Positions 22,736-31,879 are shown, counted from the stretch's first letter. The stretch: 34,248 bases of DNA from Berkiella sp964502705 (GCA_964502705.1 CAZCXZ010000027.1:1-34248); one strand, 5' to 3'. The notes: generated by a model not told the origin, from the letters alone. A program made the numbers and translations.

Positions 22736-22767
22736 GGAAAGGGAATTCTGATATTTGAAGTTTCGGA

Positions 22768-23436
22768 CTATACCACGGGCCCAATCAGTTTTTCAATCTC
22801 AAGAGCGTTAGAGATGTAACAATCGGCCTGCCATGTGAGCGCATTTTCTGAGGGCGGAATATAGCCGTAGTTGGCAATAGCGCAGCGCATGCCGGCGCGA
22901 TGGCTCGCTTCTTGATCGGTTTTGGCATCGCCCACATACCAACAATATTTTGGATTGACGCTGAGTTGTTCACAGGCTAGGAACAATTGGTCCGGATCGG
23001 GCTTTTGCGTTTTGAGGGTGTCACCCGCTACGACGCAACCTGCTTTTTGGAGTGGTGGAAATTTTTCTAACAAGGGGAATGTAAAGCAAGCAGGCTTATT
23101 GGTTACGATACCCCAAGGTAATTCGAGGGCTTGTAAACGTTCAAGCAACTTAATGATCCCGGGAAAGAAATGGGTTTGAAAGCCAATATTTTTGGCATAC
23201 AAGTCCAAAAACCGATTTTTAATGTCGAAAAAATTTACATCATGTTCAGTGATTTGAAATCCAAATTCCACCATCCCTTTGGCACCATAAGAGACGGTGC
23301 TACGCAGGGAGGCTTCTGATACGGGCGGCTTTCCAGCTTCTGTCAACAATAGATTAAGGCAATAGGTAAACTCAGGCGCAGTATCCAGCAGCGTGCCATC
23401 GAGATCGAACAATATGGCTTCAACAGGTGTACTCAT
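22768..23436 (-). CDS. HAD phosphatase, phosphoglycolate phosphatase / MupP type
   Basis: Haloacid-dehalogenase phosphatase of 222 residues. Motif I is D11-L-D13-G-T15, motif II T-N in GIVTNKP, motif III K in KTQKPDP, motif IV GDAKTD. A cap domain lies between motifs I and II. The position directly after ubiG and near a YciK-like SDR matches Pseudomonas, where the corresponding gene is mupP, the N-acetylmuramic acid 6-phosphate phosphatase of peptidoglycan recycling; generic annotation would say gph. I favour MupP by synteny but the sequence alone does not decide. ATG 23436 lies 1 nt after the ubiG stop with AGGA 8 nt upstream; ATG 23445 would overlap ubiG. Confidence 0.88.
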   Translation of the reverse strand: MSTPVEAILFDLDGTLLDTAPEFTYCLNLLLTEAGKPPVSEASLRSTVSYGAKGMVEFGFQITEHDVNFFDIKNRFLDLYAKNIGFQTHFFPGIIKLLERLQALELPWGIVTNKPACFTFPLLEKFPPLQKAGCVVAGDTLKTQKPDPDQLFLACEQLSVNPKYCWYVGDAKTDQEASHRAGMRCAIANYGYIPPSENALTWQADCYISNALEIEKLIGPVV

Positions 23437-23437
23437 C

Positions 23438-24139
23438 CTAGGCATCCTTTTGTAAGTGCATCAAATAATTGACGGATACATCGTTTGACAAACTAAAACG
23501 GCGGGTTAGCGCATTAAAGCTAATGCCCTTCATTGATTGTAGACGTAAGTTTTGACTAGCCGCCCATTGGCTGAGCTCACTGGGACGAATAAATTGGTCA
23601 TAGTCATGTGTGCCTTTAGGCAACATTCTTAACACATACTCAGCGCCAATAATGGCAAACAAGAAGGCCTTGGGCGTACGGTTTAAGGTCGATAAGAATA
23701 ATTCACCGCCCGGTTTCAAAAGCGTGTAGCAAGCTTCTAATACTGAAATGGGGGAGGGGACGTGCTCTAACATTTCCATACAGGTAATGACATCAAACTG
23801 GCCAGGGTGCTGGGTCGCAAAATGCTCAGCGGTTGCGCCGATATAAGTCGGGGGATGGGTTAACCCCACATCGATGGCATGGGCGCGAGCTACCGCTAAC
23901 ACCTCAGTTGATTGATCTAACCCGGTTACCTTGGCACTAAAGTTGCTGAGGGCTTCGGTAAGGATACCCCCGCCACACCCTAAATCGAGGATCGATTTGT
24001 GCTGAAGATTGGTACGAGATTGGATAAAACTGAGCCGAAGGGGGTTAATCTCATGCAAGGGTTTGCAAGGACCCGTGGGATCCCACCAATAGGCGGCCAT
24101 ATCATCAAATTTTTGGATTTCTAATGGATTAACATTCAT
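23438..24139 (-). CDS. ubiG: Ubiquinone biosynthesis O-methyltransferase UbiG
   Basis: S-adenosylmethionine-dependent enzyme performing both O-methylations in ubiquinone synthesis. The protein has 233 residues from ATG 24139, beginning MNVNPLEIQKFDDMAAYWWDP as expected for the family (E. coli 240). The SAM-binding motif I is DLGCGGG at 52-58; the CMEMLEHVP motif and the GTHDYDQFIRPSEL membrane-binding/substrate segment follow. A 14-codon upstream extension (ATG 24181) has no ribosome site and does not match the family. It is divergent from gyrA, the same arrangement as in E. coli. Confidence 0.95.
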   Translation of the reverse strand: MNVNPLEIQKFDDMAAYWWDPTGPCKPLHEINPLRLSFIQSRTNLQHKSILDLGCGGGILTEALSNFSAKVTGLDQSTEVLAVARAHAIDVGLTHPPTYIGATAEHFATQHPGQFDVITCMEMLEHVPSPISVLEACYTLLKPGGELFLSTLNRTPKAFLFAIIGAEYVLRMLPKGTHDYDQFIRPSELSQWAASQNLRLQSMKGISFNALTRRFSLSNDVSVNYLMHLQKDA

Positions 24140-24225
24140 CAACGACACTTCCCAATTTACCTTCGGGGGTGAGTATATCATAGGGGGTAGTTTGTCGGGG
24201 AATCGGTGAGTTTAGAACTGCATTA

Positions 24226-24234
24226 TGGTACACT
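24226..24234 (+). promoter_or_regulatory. Extended -10 promoter of gyrA
   Basis: TGgTACACT (TG at 24226-24227, TACACT at 24229-24234) lies about 76 nt before the gyrA start in the ubiG/gyrA divergent spacer. The -35 region is poor. Transcription would start near 24241. Confidence 0.5.
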
Positions 24235-24309
24235 CCTTGTTCTTAATTGATATATAAACTTCGTTCGTTTTAGGTTAAAGTTTATCAGCTAACAAAGGAG
24301 CCATTGTCC

Positions 24310-26958
24310 GTGACAGAGCTCGCAAAAGAAGTCCATCCGGTCAATATTGAAGACGAACTTAAACAGTCGTATCTTGATTACGCTATGAGCGTGATTGTCG
24401 GGCGTGCATTGCCTGACGTTCGAGATGGTCTAAAACCCGTGCATCGACGCGTCCTATTTGCCATGTCAGAACTTGGCAACGAATGGAACAAGCCCTATAA
24501 AAAATCGGCGCGTGTCGTTGGTGACGTAATCGGTAAATACCACCCGCATGGTGATACCGCTGTTTATGACACAATCGTTCGAATGGCACAGCCATTCTCA
24601 ATGCGCTACCTCTTAGTTGATGGTCAAGGTAACTTCGGTTCCGTCGACGGCGATTCGGCCGCTGCAATGCGATATACCGAAGTGCGTATGTCCAAATTTG
24701 CGCATGAATTATTAAAAGATCTTGATAAAGAAACCGTCGATTTCGTCCCTAACTACGACGAAACCGAGTTCGCGCCTTCCGTATTACCCACACGGGTACC
24801 TAACTTGCTCGTCAATGGTACATCAGGTATCGCGGTCGGTATGGCCACTAATATTCCTCCGCATAACTTGCGTGAAGTGATTTCAGGTTGTTTGGCCTTA
24901 ATTGAAAACCCTGATATTACGATTGATGAATTGCTTCATCATATTCCAGGCCCCGATTTCCCAACTCGTGCAATGATCAATGGTCGCTCAGGCATTATCG
25001 ATGCTTATCGCACAGGTCGTGGTCGTATTTATGTACGCGCTAGAACCGAAATCGAAGAAAACGATAATCGACAATCTATTATCATCACCGAATTACCCTA
25101 TCAAGTTAACAAAGCAAAATTGGTTGAGAAAATCGCTGAGCTGGTTAAAGACAAGAAAATTGAAGGGATTTCGAATTTACGTGATGAATCCGATAAAGAC
25201 GGTATGCGCGTCGTTATTGAATTAAAACGCAACGAAGTCGCAGAAGTGATTTTAAACAACCTTTATGCACAAACACCGATGCAAAGCGTGTTTGGTATCA
25301 ACATGGTTGCCCTCGTCGATAACCAACCGCGTACATTGAACTTAAAGCAAATCATTGAATGCTTTATTCGTCACCGCCGCGTGGTCGTGAATCGTCGTAC
25401 TACTTACGAATTACGCAAAGCGCGTGAAAGAGCACACATATTAGAAGGTTGGAGCGTTGCTCTGGCGAATGTCGATGAAATTATTCAATTGATTAAAGCT
25501 TCTAAAACACCACATGAAGCGAAAGATCATTTAGTCGCTAAAGCTTGGCCTCCTGGAACCGTCAGTGCTATGTTGGCGCAGACCGGTGCGGATGCTTGTA
25601 AGCCAGAAAATACCCCGCCTGAATTAGGGTTGCAATCTGATGGCTATCACTTATCTGAAGTGCAAGCACAAGCCATTTTAGACTTGAAATTACAACGTCT
25701 AACGGGCTTAGAACAAGACAAAATCTTTAAAGAATATGAAGATATCTTAAAAGAAATTGCGGCTTTAATCGAAATTTTGGTTAATCCACATCGTTTAATG
25801 GAAGTGATCAAGCAAGAATTAGTTGAATCACGCGATCAATTTGGTGACGATCGTCGTACCGAAATTATCGCGACCATGCAAGATTTATCGAACGAAGATC
25901 TGATTACCGAAGAAGTGCGTGTGGTGACGTTATCCCATCAAGGATATGTAAAAACTCAACCACTTGATGCCTATGCTGCACAACACCGTGGTGGTAGAGG
26001 CAAGGCGGCAACACAAGTGAAAGACGAAGATTATGTCGATCAATTGTTGGTTGCGAATACGCATGACACTATTCTGTGCTTCTCTAGCAAAGGTAAAGTG
26101 TATTGGTTAAAAGTGTATCAATTACCTTTAGGTTCACGAAATTCACGTGGTAAACCGATTGTTAACTTGATCCCTTATTTAGAACCTAATGAAAGAATTA
26201 GTGCGATTTTACCGCTGCGTGAATACACCGATACCCACTCTGTTGTTATGGCAACGGCGTTTGGTGTAATCAAGAAAGTGAATATTTCTGAATTCTCACG
26301 TCCAAGAAGCTCCGGCATTATTGCAGTCGATCTTGATGAAGGCGATCAATTAGTTGGTGCTGAAACGACTGACGGCGATCGCGATATCATGTTGTTTACC
26401 GATGCAGGNNNNNNNNNNGGTAAAGCGGTACGCTTCCATGAATCAACCGTACGTAGCATGGGCCGTGTTGCGCGAGGCGTACGTGGCGTGAAAATGCAAG
26501 AAGGTCAGCGCGTCATTTCTTTAATCGTGGTGAAAAGCGATTGCACTATTTTAGTTGCGACCGAAAATGGCTTTGGTAAACGTACCCAAGTCAGTGATTT
26601 CCCTGTGAAAGGTCGCGGCGGCCAAGGCGTGATTGCCATTCAAACCACTGAACGAAATGGTAATGTTATTGGTGCGGTGCAAGTGGAAGACAACGACGAA
26701 ACCATGTTGATCACCGATGGTGGTACCTTAGTGCGTACTCGCGTCGATGAAATTTCGGTAGTTGGTCGTAACACGCAAGGTGTCACATTAATCCAACTCA
26801 GTAACGAAGAAAAACTGGTTGGCTTGCAGCGTATTCTGGAAGTTGAAGCGAAGAAAGGCACAAGCTTTGATGAAGAAAGTGACGATAGTGATATCGATGC
26901 TGATGCCGCTGATGATGCTCCAAACACGGATGTTGAAGAAAATGGCGACAATGAATAG
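24310..26958 (+). CDS. gyrA: DNA gyrase subunit A (contains an assembly gap)
   Basis: Subunit that breaks and rejoins DNA in negative supercoiling. I start at GTG 24310, with AAAGGAG 9 nt upstream: this makes the N-terminus (MTELAKEVHPVNIE) and numbering match E. coli exactly, with catalytic Y122 and quinolone-region residues T83 and D87. TTG 24304 is only 3 nt from the ribosome site. The GyrA box is QHRGGRG at 558-564, a His variant of QRRGG(K/R)G. The C-terminal beta-pinwheel and an acidic tail follow. The frame has 882 codons including an N run at 26409-26418, probably about four codons too many. serC overlaps the 3' end by 17 nt. Confidence 0.97.
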   Translation: MTELAKEVHPVNIEDELKQSYLDYAMSVIVGRALPDVRDGLKPVHRRVLFAMSELGNEWNKPYKKSARVVGDVIGKYHPHGDTAVYDTIVRMAQPFSMRYLLVDGQGNFGSVDGDSAAAMRYTEVRMSKFAHELLKDLDKETVDFVPNYDETEFAPSVLPTRVPNLLVNGTSGIAVGMATNIPPHNLREVISGCLALIENPDITIDELLHHIPGPDFPTRAMINGRSGIIDAYRTGRGRIYVRARTEIEENDNRQSIIITELPYQVNKAKLVEKIAELVKDKKIEGISNLRDESDKDGMRVVIELKRNEVAEVILNNLYAQTPMQSVFGINMVALVDNQPRTLNLKQIIECFIRHRRVVVNRRTTYELRKARERAHILEGWSVALANVDEIIQLIKASKTPHEAKDHLVAKAWPPGTVSAMLAQTGADACKPENTPPELGLQSDGYHLSEVQAQAILDLKLQRLTGLEQDKIFKEYEDILKEIAALIEILVNPHRLMEVIKQELVESRDQFGDDRRTEIIATMQDLSNEDLITEEVRVVTLSHQGYVKTQPLDAYAAQHRGGRGKAATQVKDEDYVDQLLVANTHDTILCFSSKGKVYWLKVYQLPLGSRNSRGKPIVNLIPYLEPNERISAILPLREYTDTHSVVMATAFGVIKKVNISEFSRPRSSGIIAVDLDEGDQLVGAETTDGDRDIMLFTDAXXXXGKAVRFHESTVRSMGRVARGVRGVKMQEGQRVISLIVVKSDCTILVATENGFGKRTQVSDFPVKGRGGQGVIAIQTTERNGNVIGAVQVEDNDETMLITDGGTLVRTRVDEISVVGRNTQGVTLIQLSNEEKLVGLQRILEVEAKKGTSFDEESDDSDIDADAADDAPNTDVEENGDNE
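26409..26418. other. Run of 10 N (assembly gap) inside gyrA
   Basis: The flanks read …GATGCAGG, ten N, GGTAAAGCG…. Related GyrA proteins have a short turn here (E. coli FSAEGKVVRF). Joining the flanks through a shared GG gives DAGKAVRF, in frame, with nothing missing. The gap is most likely a contig join of nominal length. Confidence 0.9.
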
Positions 26959-28033
26959 TTCAAACACTATTTACAATTTTGGTGCAGGACCGGCGTGCTT
27001 ACCAAAGCCGGTCTTAGAAAAAATTCGTGAAGACATTCCCAACTGGTATGAGGGAATGTCTATCATGGAGTTAAGCCATCGCCTCAATGTGGTGATGGAA
27101 TTAACAGCCAAAATTGAAGCTAATTTACGCTCGCTCCTTGCCATTCCTGACGATTTTGCGGTGCTCTTTATGCACGGGGGCGCAAGAACGCAATTTAGCG
27201 CTATCCCTTTAAATTTGCTGAATGGTGGCAGTGCGGATTACATTATTACAGGCACGTGGTCTAATCTTGCCTTTAAAGATGCGAATGCTTATTGCAAAGC
27301 ACACTGTGTCGCCACAACTGAAGTAAACCAATTCACACAAGTGCCGAGTGTAGAGTCGATGTCTTTTTCAGAAGATGCGGCTTATGTTCATTACACGGAT
27401 AATGAAACCATTCACGGTGTGGAATTTACCCATTTACCGCCCACTCAGAAACCCCTGGTGAGCGATATGACCTCAAATATCCTCACAAAATCAATCGATT
27501 TTTCTCGTTATGGTTTAGTTTATGCCAGCGCGCAGAAAAATTTAGGGATTGCTGGGATCACGGTTGTGATCGTAAGAAAAGACTTGCTGGGTAAAGCACA
27601 TGCTTATACGCCACCCACCTTAAATTATGATCTTTGCTACCAACAACACTCTATGTACAACACGCCACCGGTTTTTAGTTGGTATGTATTAGGCCTGGTG
27701 TTGGATTGGACAAAAGCTGAGGGTGGTTGCGAAGCTTTTGCTAAAGAAGCCAAAGAGAAATCATCATTACTTTATAATGTAATTGATAGTAGTGATTTTT
27801 ATACTAACCCCGTTGCTGTTGACGCCCGTTCACGCATCAACGTGCCGTTTCGTTTGAAATCTGATGCGCTTGAAAACGAATTTTTATCGCAAGCAGCGCA
27901 AAATGGATTATCGCAACTTAAAGGTCATAAATCCGTGGGTGGTTGTCGAGCGAGCCTCTATAACGCCATGCCATTAAAAGGTGCACAAGCCTTAGCAGAT
28001 TTTATGCGCCATTTTGAAAAAACCAAAGGCTAA
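26942..28033 (+). CDS. serC: Phosphoserine aminotransferase SerC
   Basis: PLP enzyme of serine synthesis (3-phosphohydroxypyruvate to phosphoserine), also used in pyridoxal phosphate synthesis. The protein has 363 residues (E. coli 362). It begins with YNFGAGPACLPKPVL and has MELSHR, the GTWS segment, and the PLP lysine K199 in SAQKN. ATG 26942 lies inside the 3' end of gyrA; ATG 26951 is an equally possible start, and neither has a strong ribosome site, so translation is probably coupled to gyrA. The gyrA-serC-aroA-cmk-rpsA order is the conserved supraoperon of Pseudomonas-like bacteria, without the pheA and hisC genes found there. Confidence 0.96.
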   Translation: MATMNSSNTIYNFGAGPACLPKPVLEKIREDIPNWYEGMSIMELSHRLNVVMELTAKIEANLRSLLAIPDDFAVLFMHGGARTQFSAIPLNLLNGGSADYIITGTWSNLAFKDANAYCKAHCVATTEVNQFTQVPSVESMSFSEDAAYVHYTDNETIHGVEFTHLPPTQKPLVSDMTSNILTKSIDFSRYGLVYASAQKNLGIAGITVVIVRKDLLGKAHAYTPPTLNYDLCYQQHSMYNTPPVFSWYVLGLVLDWTKAEGGCEAFAKEAKEKSSLLYNVIDSSDFYTNPVAVDARSRINVPFRLKSDALENEFLSQAAQNGLSQLKGHKSVGGCRASLYNAMPLKGAQALADFMRHFEKTKG

Positions 28034-28042
28034 ACGCCAATC

Positions 28043-29356
28043 ATGATGATAGTTGCTTTCCCGAGTGGCACCTTACAGGGTGAAGTATCCATTCCGGGCG
28101 ATAAGTCCATTTCTCATCGTGCACTCATCCTTGGCGCACTTGCTAAAGGATCATCAACTATTCACGGTTTCTTATTCGGTGAAGATTGTTTAGCAACCTT
28201 AAAAGCGTTGCAGCAGTTAGGCGTTACGATTACGCAACACAATGACTTGCTACAGATTGAGGGGCAGGGCTTGCATGCATTTCGTGCACCAAATTCGCCA
28301 TTAGATTGTGGGAATTCTGGAACCAGTATGCGATTATTGGCCGGCATATTAAGCGCTCAACCCTTTTCAAGCACCTTAATTGGCGATCGCTCGCTCATGA
28401 AACGCCCGATGGCGCGGATCGTAACGCCATTACAAACAATGGGAGCGAATATTCAGGGGCAGGTTGAAAATCAGCAAATCCTTCCACCACTCACGATTAA
28501 TTCTTGCCAAGGCTTGAATGGCATTCAGTACGAGATGCCGGTTGCCAGTGCTCAAGTGAAATCGTGCATTTTGCTTGCAGGCCTTTATGCAAAAGGTGAA
28601 ACGGTGATTGTTGAAAAAGAAGCAAGCCGCGATCACACCGAAAGAATGTTAGCGTATTTTGGGGCTTCCATTACGCGCAATAATCACACGATAACGTTAG
28701 ACCCGATTAAAAAACTGATTGGCAAAACGATTTCAATACCAGGAGATATGTCATCAGCCGCATTTTTTATTGCAGGTGCCAGCATGACAGAAGGCGCGCA
28801 TGTTCTTTTGAAGGGCATTGGTATTAATGAGACGCGCATGGGCATCTGTCATATTTTACGGGCAATGGGAGCAAAGATTGTTTTCCATAATGAACGCCTG
28901 ATGGGCAATGAACCGGTTGCTGATATTGAAGTAAAAGGCACAACGTTGCAGGGGATTGCAGTGCCCAAAGCATGGGTGGTGAGCGCGATTGATGAATTTC
29001 CGGTGTTATTTGTTGTTGCAGCCAATGCGGTGGGTGAAACCCGTTTTGAGGGTCTAGAGGAACTGCGCCACAAAGAAACCGATAGAATCGCGGCGATGGC
29101 ACGCGGCCTGCAAAAATTGGGCGTAGCTCTTGCCATCTTGCCTGATGGGATTATCATACGAGGCAGCAAAATTAGGGGTGGCTTTGTCGAAAGCGAGGGA
29201 GACCATCGGATAGCGATGGCTTTTGCGATTGCTTCGATGAAAGCAGATACGCCCATTACGATTAGGGACACAGCGTCAATTGCCACATCTTTCCCTTCAT
29301 TTTGTCACATAGCCAATCAATTAGGCTTAAGACTTCACTATCACTCAGAGGAATAG
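28043..29356 (+). CDS. aroA: 3-phosphoshikimate 1-carboxyvinyltransferase (EPSP synthase), class II type
   Basis: Sixth step of the shikimate pathway: shikimate 3-phosphate plus PEP to EPSP. The protein has 437 residues. Motifs are IPGDKSISHRA (18-28), GNSGTSMR (90-97), KRPMAR, SAQVK, INETR and HKETDRIAAMA. The combination GDKS, SAQVK and NETR marks the class II group that includes the CP4 enzyme and is also known from Coxiella. At the position where CP4 has Ala100, this protein has Gly93. ATG 28043 and 28046 are adjacent candidates. It lies 9 nt after serC and 5 nt before cmk. In Pseudomonas the equivalent gene is fused to tyrA; here it is not. Confidence 0.96.
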   Translation: MMIVAFPSGTLQGEVSIPGDKSISHRALILGALAKGSSTIHGFLFGEDCLATLKALQQLGVTITQHNDLLQIEGQGLHAFRAPNSPLDCGNSGTSMRLLAGILSAQPFSSTLIGDRSLMKRPMARIVTPLQTMGANIQGQVENQQILPPLTINSCQGLNGIQYEMPVASAQVKSCILLAGLYAKGETVIVEKEASRDHTERMLAYFGASITRNNHTITLDPIKKLIGKTISIPGDMSSAAFFIAGASMTEGAHVLLKGIGINETRMGICHILRAMGAKIVFHNERLMGNEPVADIEVKGTTLQGIAVPKAWVVSAIDEFPVLFVVAANAVGETRFEGLEELRHKETDRIAAMARGLQKLGVALAILPDGIIIRGSKIRGGFVESEGDHRIAMAFAIASMKADTPITIRDTASIATSFPSFCHIANQLGLRLHYHSEE

Positions 29357-29361
29357 TTGTC

Positions 29362-30042
29362 ATGAATACCAAAGTACCTGTTATCACCGTCGATGGACCG
29401 AGTGGTGGAGGTAAGGGCACATTGAGCCTGATGCTAGCGAAAAAATTAGGCTGGCACTTTTTAGACAGCGGAGCGCTTTACCGAGTCTTGGCCCTAGCTG
29501 CCGTGCGCCATAGCGTGGCATTTGATAATCACGAAGCACTTGCCGTTTTGGCAGGTCATTTAGACGTGGTATTTAAGCATGAGCCACAGGAAATTTTGCT
29601 TGAGGGACAAATCGTGACCCTCGCCATCCGTACGGAAGAATGTGGTAGTGGCGCATCGCAAGTTGCCGCTGTGCCTGCTGTGCGAACCGCTCTTTTAGAA
29701 AGGCAGCGAGCTTTTTTAGAAGCGCCTGGTTTAGTGGCAGATGGCAGAGATATGGGAACCGTTATTTTCCCTGAAGCAGATTTGAAAATCTTTTTAGAAG
29801 CATCCCCCCTTGAAAGAGCAAAACGCCGACAAGCGCAGTTGAAACAACAGGGTATAGATGTTAGCCTTGATGGTCTTTTTGCCGAGATAGAAAAGCGTGA
29901 TGCCAGGGATAAGCAGCGAAGCGTTTCGCCGCTCATACCAGCACATGATGCCATCGTTCTAGACACCACACAAATGCCGATTAATGCGGTATTTGATGCT
30001 GTTATGGTGTATGTGAACGAACGTATTTTGGCTCAAGTATGA
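29362..30042 (+). CDS. cmk: Cytidylate kinase
   Basis: Phosphorylates CMP and dCMP with ATP. The protein has 226 residues (E. coli 227). The P-loop is GPSGGGKGT at 12-20; FLDSGALYR, VADGRDMGTVIFP and RDKQRSVSPL are the substrate-binding and lid motifs. ATG 29362 has AGAGGA 9 nt upstream; longer in-frame starts inside aroA do not match the family. It follows aroA by 5 nt and is the end of the gyrA-serC-aroA-cmk unit, closed by the terminator at 30051-30079. Confidence 0.96.
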   Translation: MNTKVPVITVDGPSGGGKGTLSLMLAKKLGWHFLDSGALYRVLALAAVRHSVAFDNHEALAVLAGHLDVVFKHEPQEILLEGQIVTLAIRTEECGSGASQVAAVPAVRTALLERQRAFLEAPGLVADGRDMGTVIFPEADLKIFLEASPLERAKRRQAQLKQQGIDVSLDGLFAEIEKRDARDKQRSVSPLIPAHDAIVLDTTQMPINAVFDAVMVYVNERILAQV

Positions 30043-30050
30043 CTTTAGCG

Positions 30051-30079
30051 CGAAAGAAAATGTTTTCTTTCGTTTTTTT
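30051..30079 (+). terminator. Rho-independent terminator after cmk
   Basis: CGAAAGAAAA (30051-30060) and TTTTCTTTCG (30063-30072) form a perfect stem followed by seven T (30073-30079). It separates cmk from rpsA, which in E. coli are partly cotranscribed. Confidence 0.85.
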
Positions 30080-30086
30080 AAACCCT

Positions 30087-30121
30087 TTGACTTGATACTT
30101 AGTTTATTAACTTAATAAATT
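30087..30121 (+). promoter_or_regulatory. Probable rpsA promoter region
   Basis: TTGACT (30087-30092) and an overlapping TTGATA (30092-30097) lie 15-20 bp before an AT-rich stretch with TTAATA/TAAATT (30112-30121). The exact -10 cannot be chosen. A promoter is needed here because a strong terminator lies just upstream. Confidence 0.45.
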
Positions 30122-30142
30122 GAGAATCAAAGGACTTATTGT

Positions 30143-31849
30143 ATGAATGCAACCTCAACCGCAGCACCCGCTGAAAGTTTTGCGCAACTCCTAGAAGAAA
30201 ATCTTTCTCAAATGGCGATGGACCCAGGCTCCATATTTGATGGTCTTATTTTAAAAATTAACCATGAAAAAGGGTTAGTGACCATCGATACACCTTTCAA
30301 ATCGGAAGGCTATGTTCGCTTAGAAGAATTCTTAGACAAAGACGGACAATTAGAAATTGCCGTTGGTGACAGAATCCCCGTTGCTTTAGAAGCAATCGAA
30401 GATGGATATGGCGAAACACGCCTTTCAAGACAAAAAGCAAAACGCCAAGAAGCTTGGAAAGTGCTGGATAAAGCATTCCAAGAAAGCAAAGTGGTTAAAG
30501 GTATCATCTACGGTAAAGTCAAAGGTGGTTTCACCGTTGATATTAATTCCATTCGTGCGTTCTTGCCTGGTTCATTAGTTGATGTTCGCCCAGTACGCGA
30601 CATGAGCCAATTGGAAGGTAAAGAGCTCGAATTCAAAGTTATTAAATTAGACCAAAAGAGAAACAACGTTGTTGTTTCACGTCGTGCAGTTGTTGAATCA
30701 GAAAACACCCAAGAACGCGATACCTTGTTAGATGGCCTCCAAGAAGGTCAAGTAATCACCGGTGTGGTTAAAAATCTCACCGATTACGGCGCATTCGTTG
30801 ATTTGGGCGGCGTTGATGGTTTATTACATATCACCGATATCGCGTGGAAACGTGTTAAGCACCCAAGCGAAGTATTAACCGTTGGTCAAGAATTACAAGT
30901 TAAAGTATTACGCTTCGATCGCGAACGTATGCGTGTTTCATTAGGCTTGAAACAACTTGGCGAAGATCCATGGGTAGGTGTTGCACGTCGTTACCCAGAA
31001 GGTACCCGTGTTTCAGGTCGCATTACCAACATCGCTGACTACGGTTGCTTTGTTGAATTAGAAGCAGGTATCGAAGGTTTGGTACACGTTTCTGAAATGG
31101 ATTGGACCAATCGTAACATCCATCCTTCCAAGATCGTTTCACCTGGTGAAGAAGTTGAAGTTATGGTTCTTGATATCGACGAAGAACGTCGTCGTATCTC
31201 CCTTGGCCTCAAACAATGCAAAGCTTCCCCATGGGATGCATTTGCTGCGACCCATAACAAAGGTGACAAGATCGTTGGTAAGATCAAATCGATTACCGAT
31301 TTTGGTATCTTCATTGGCCTCGACGGCGGCATTGATGGTTTAGTTCACTTATCCGATATTTCTTGGAACACCCCAGGTGAAGAAGCTGTTCAAAGCTACA
31401 AGAAAGGCGATGAAGTTGAAGCGATCGTATTGTCTGTTGATCCTGAACGTGAACGTATTTCACTCGGTATCAAACAATTATTGGCTGATCCCTACTCAAA
31501 CTACTTAGCTGAACATGCTAAGGGTACCGTGATCACCGGTAAAGTAATCGAAGTTGATGCTAAAGGCGCGAAAGTTCTGCTTGCTGATGGCGTTGAAGGT
31601 TACTTACGTGCTTCAGAATTATCACGTGATCGCGTTGAAGATGCGCGTTCTATTTTAACGGTTGGTGAAGATGTCGAAGCTAAATTTGTTGGCGTCGATC
31701 GTAAAAATCGCACCATCTTGTTATCAGTGAAAGCCAAAGATTCACAAGATGAAGCTGACGCTTTACGTGATTATTCTAAGCCTGATCAAGGCGCAACTAC
31801 TTTGGGCGACTTGCTCAAAGAGCACATGCGCGATAAAGACGAAGAATAA
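30143..31849 (+). CDS. rpsA: 30S ribosomal protein S1
   Basis: RNA-binding ribosomal protein that brings mRNA to the 30S subunit. The protein has 568 residues (E. coli 557). Six S1 domains can be followed, beginning near FDGLILKIN, KGIIYGKVKGGF, TGVVKNLTDYGAF, SGRITNIADYGCF, VGKIKSITDFGIF and TGKVIEVDAKGAK. The first two are divergent, as usual for the ribosome-binding pair. ATG 30143 has AAAGGA (30129-30134) 8 nt upstream. It is monocistronic here, flanked by U-tract terminators on both sides. The ihfB gene that often follows rpsA is absent. Confidence 0.97.
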   Translation: MNATSTAAPAESFAQLLEENLSQMAMDPGSIFDGLILKINHEKGLVTIDTPFKSEGYVRLEEFLDKDGQLEIAVGDRIPVALEAIEDGYGETRLSRQKAKRQEAWKVLDKAFQESKVVKGIIYGKVKGGFTVDINSIRAFLPGSLVDVRPVRDMSQLEGKELEFKVIKLDQKRNNVVVSRRAVVESENTQERDTLLDGLQEGQVITGVVKNLTDYGAFVDLGGVDGLLHITDIAWKRVKHPSEVLTVGQELQVKVLRFDRERMRVSLGLKQLGEDPWVGVARRYPEGTRVSGRITNIADYGCFVELEAGIEGLVHVSEMDWTNRNIHPSKIVSPGEEVEVMVLDIDEERRRISLGLKQCKASPWDAFAATHNKGDKIVGKIKSITDFGIFIGLDGGIDGLVHLSDISWNTPGEEAVQSYKKGDEVEAIVLSVDPERERISLGIKQLLADPYSNYLAEHAKGTVITGKVIEVDAKGAKVLLADGVEGYLRASELSRDRVEDARSILTVGEDVEAKFVGVDRKNRTILLSVKAKDSQDEADALRDYSKPDQGATTLGDLLKEHMRDKDEE

Positions 31850-31879
31850 TAAGAAGTTGAATAACTTCAAATAAAAAGA

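Noticed and set aside
22535..22751. Overlapping small ORFs on both strands in the 22499-22767 spacer
   Set aside because: No ribosome sites, no recognisable protein features, and they overlap each other.
28824..29286. - strand ORFs of 92 and 145 residues opposite aroA
   Set aside because: Shadows of aroA codons; no start signals.
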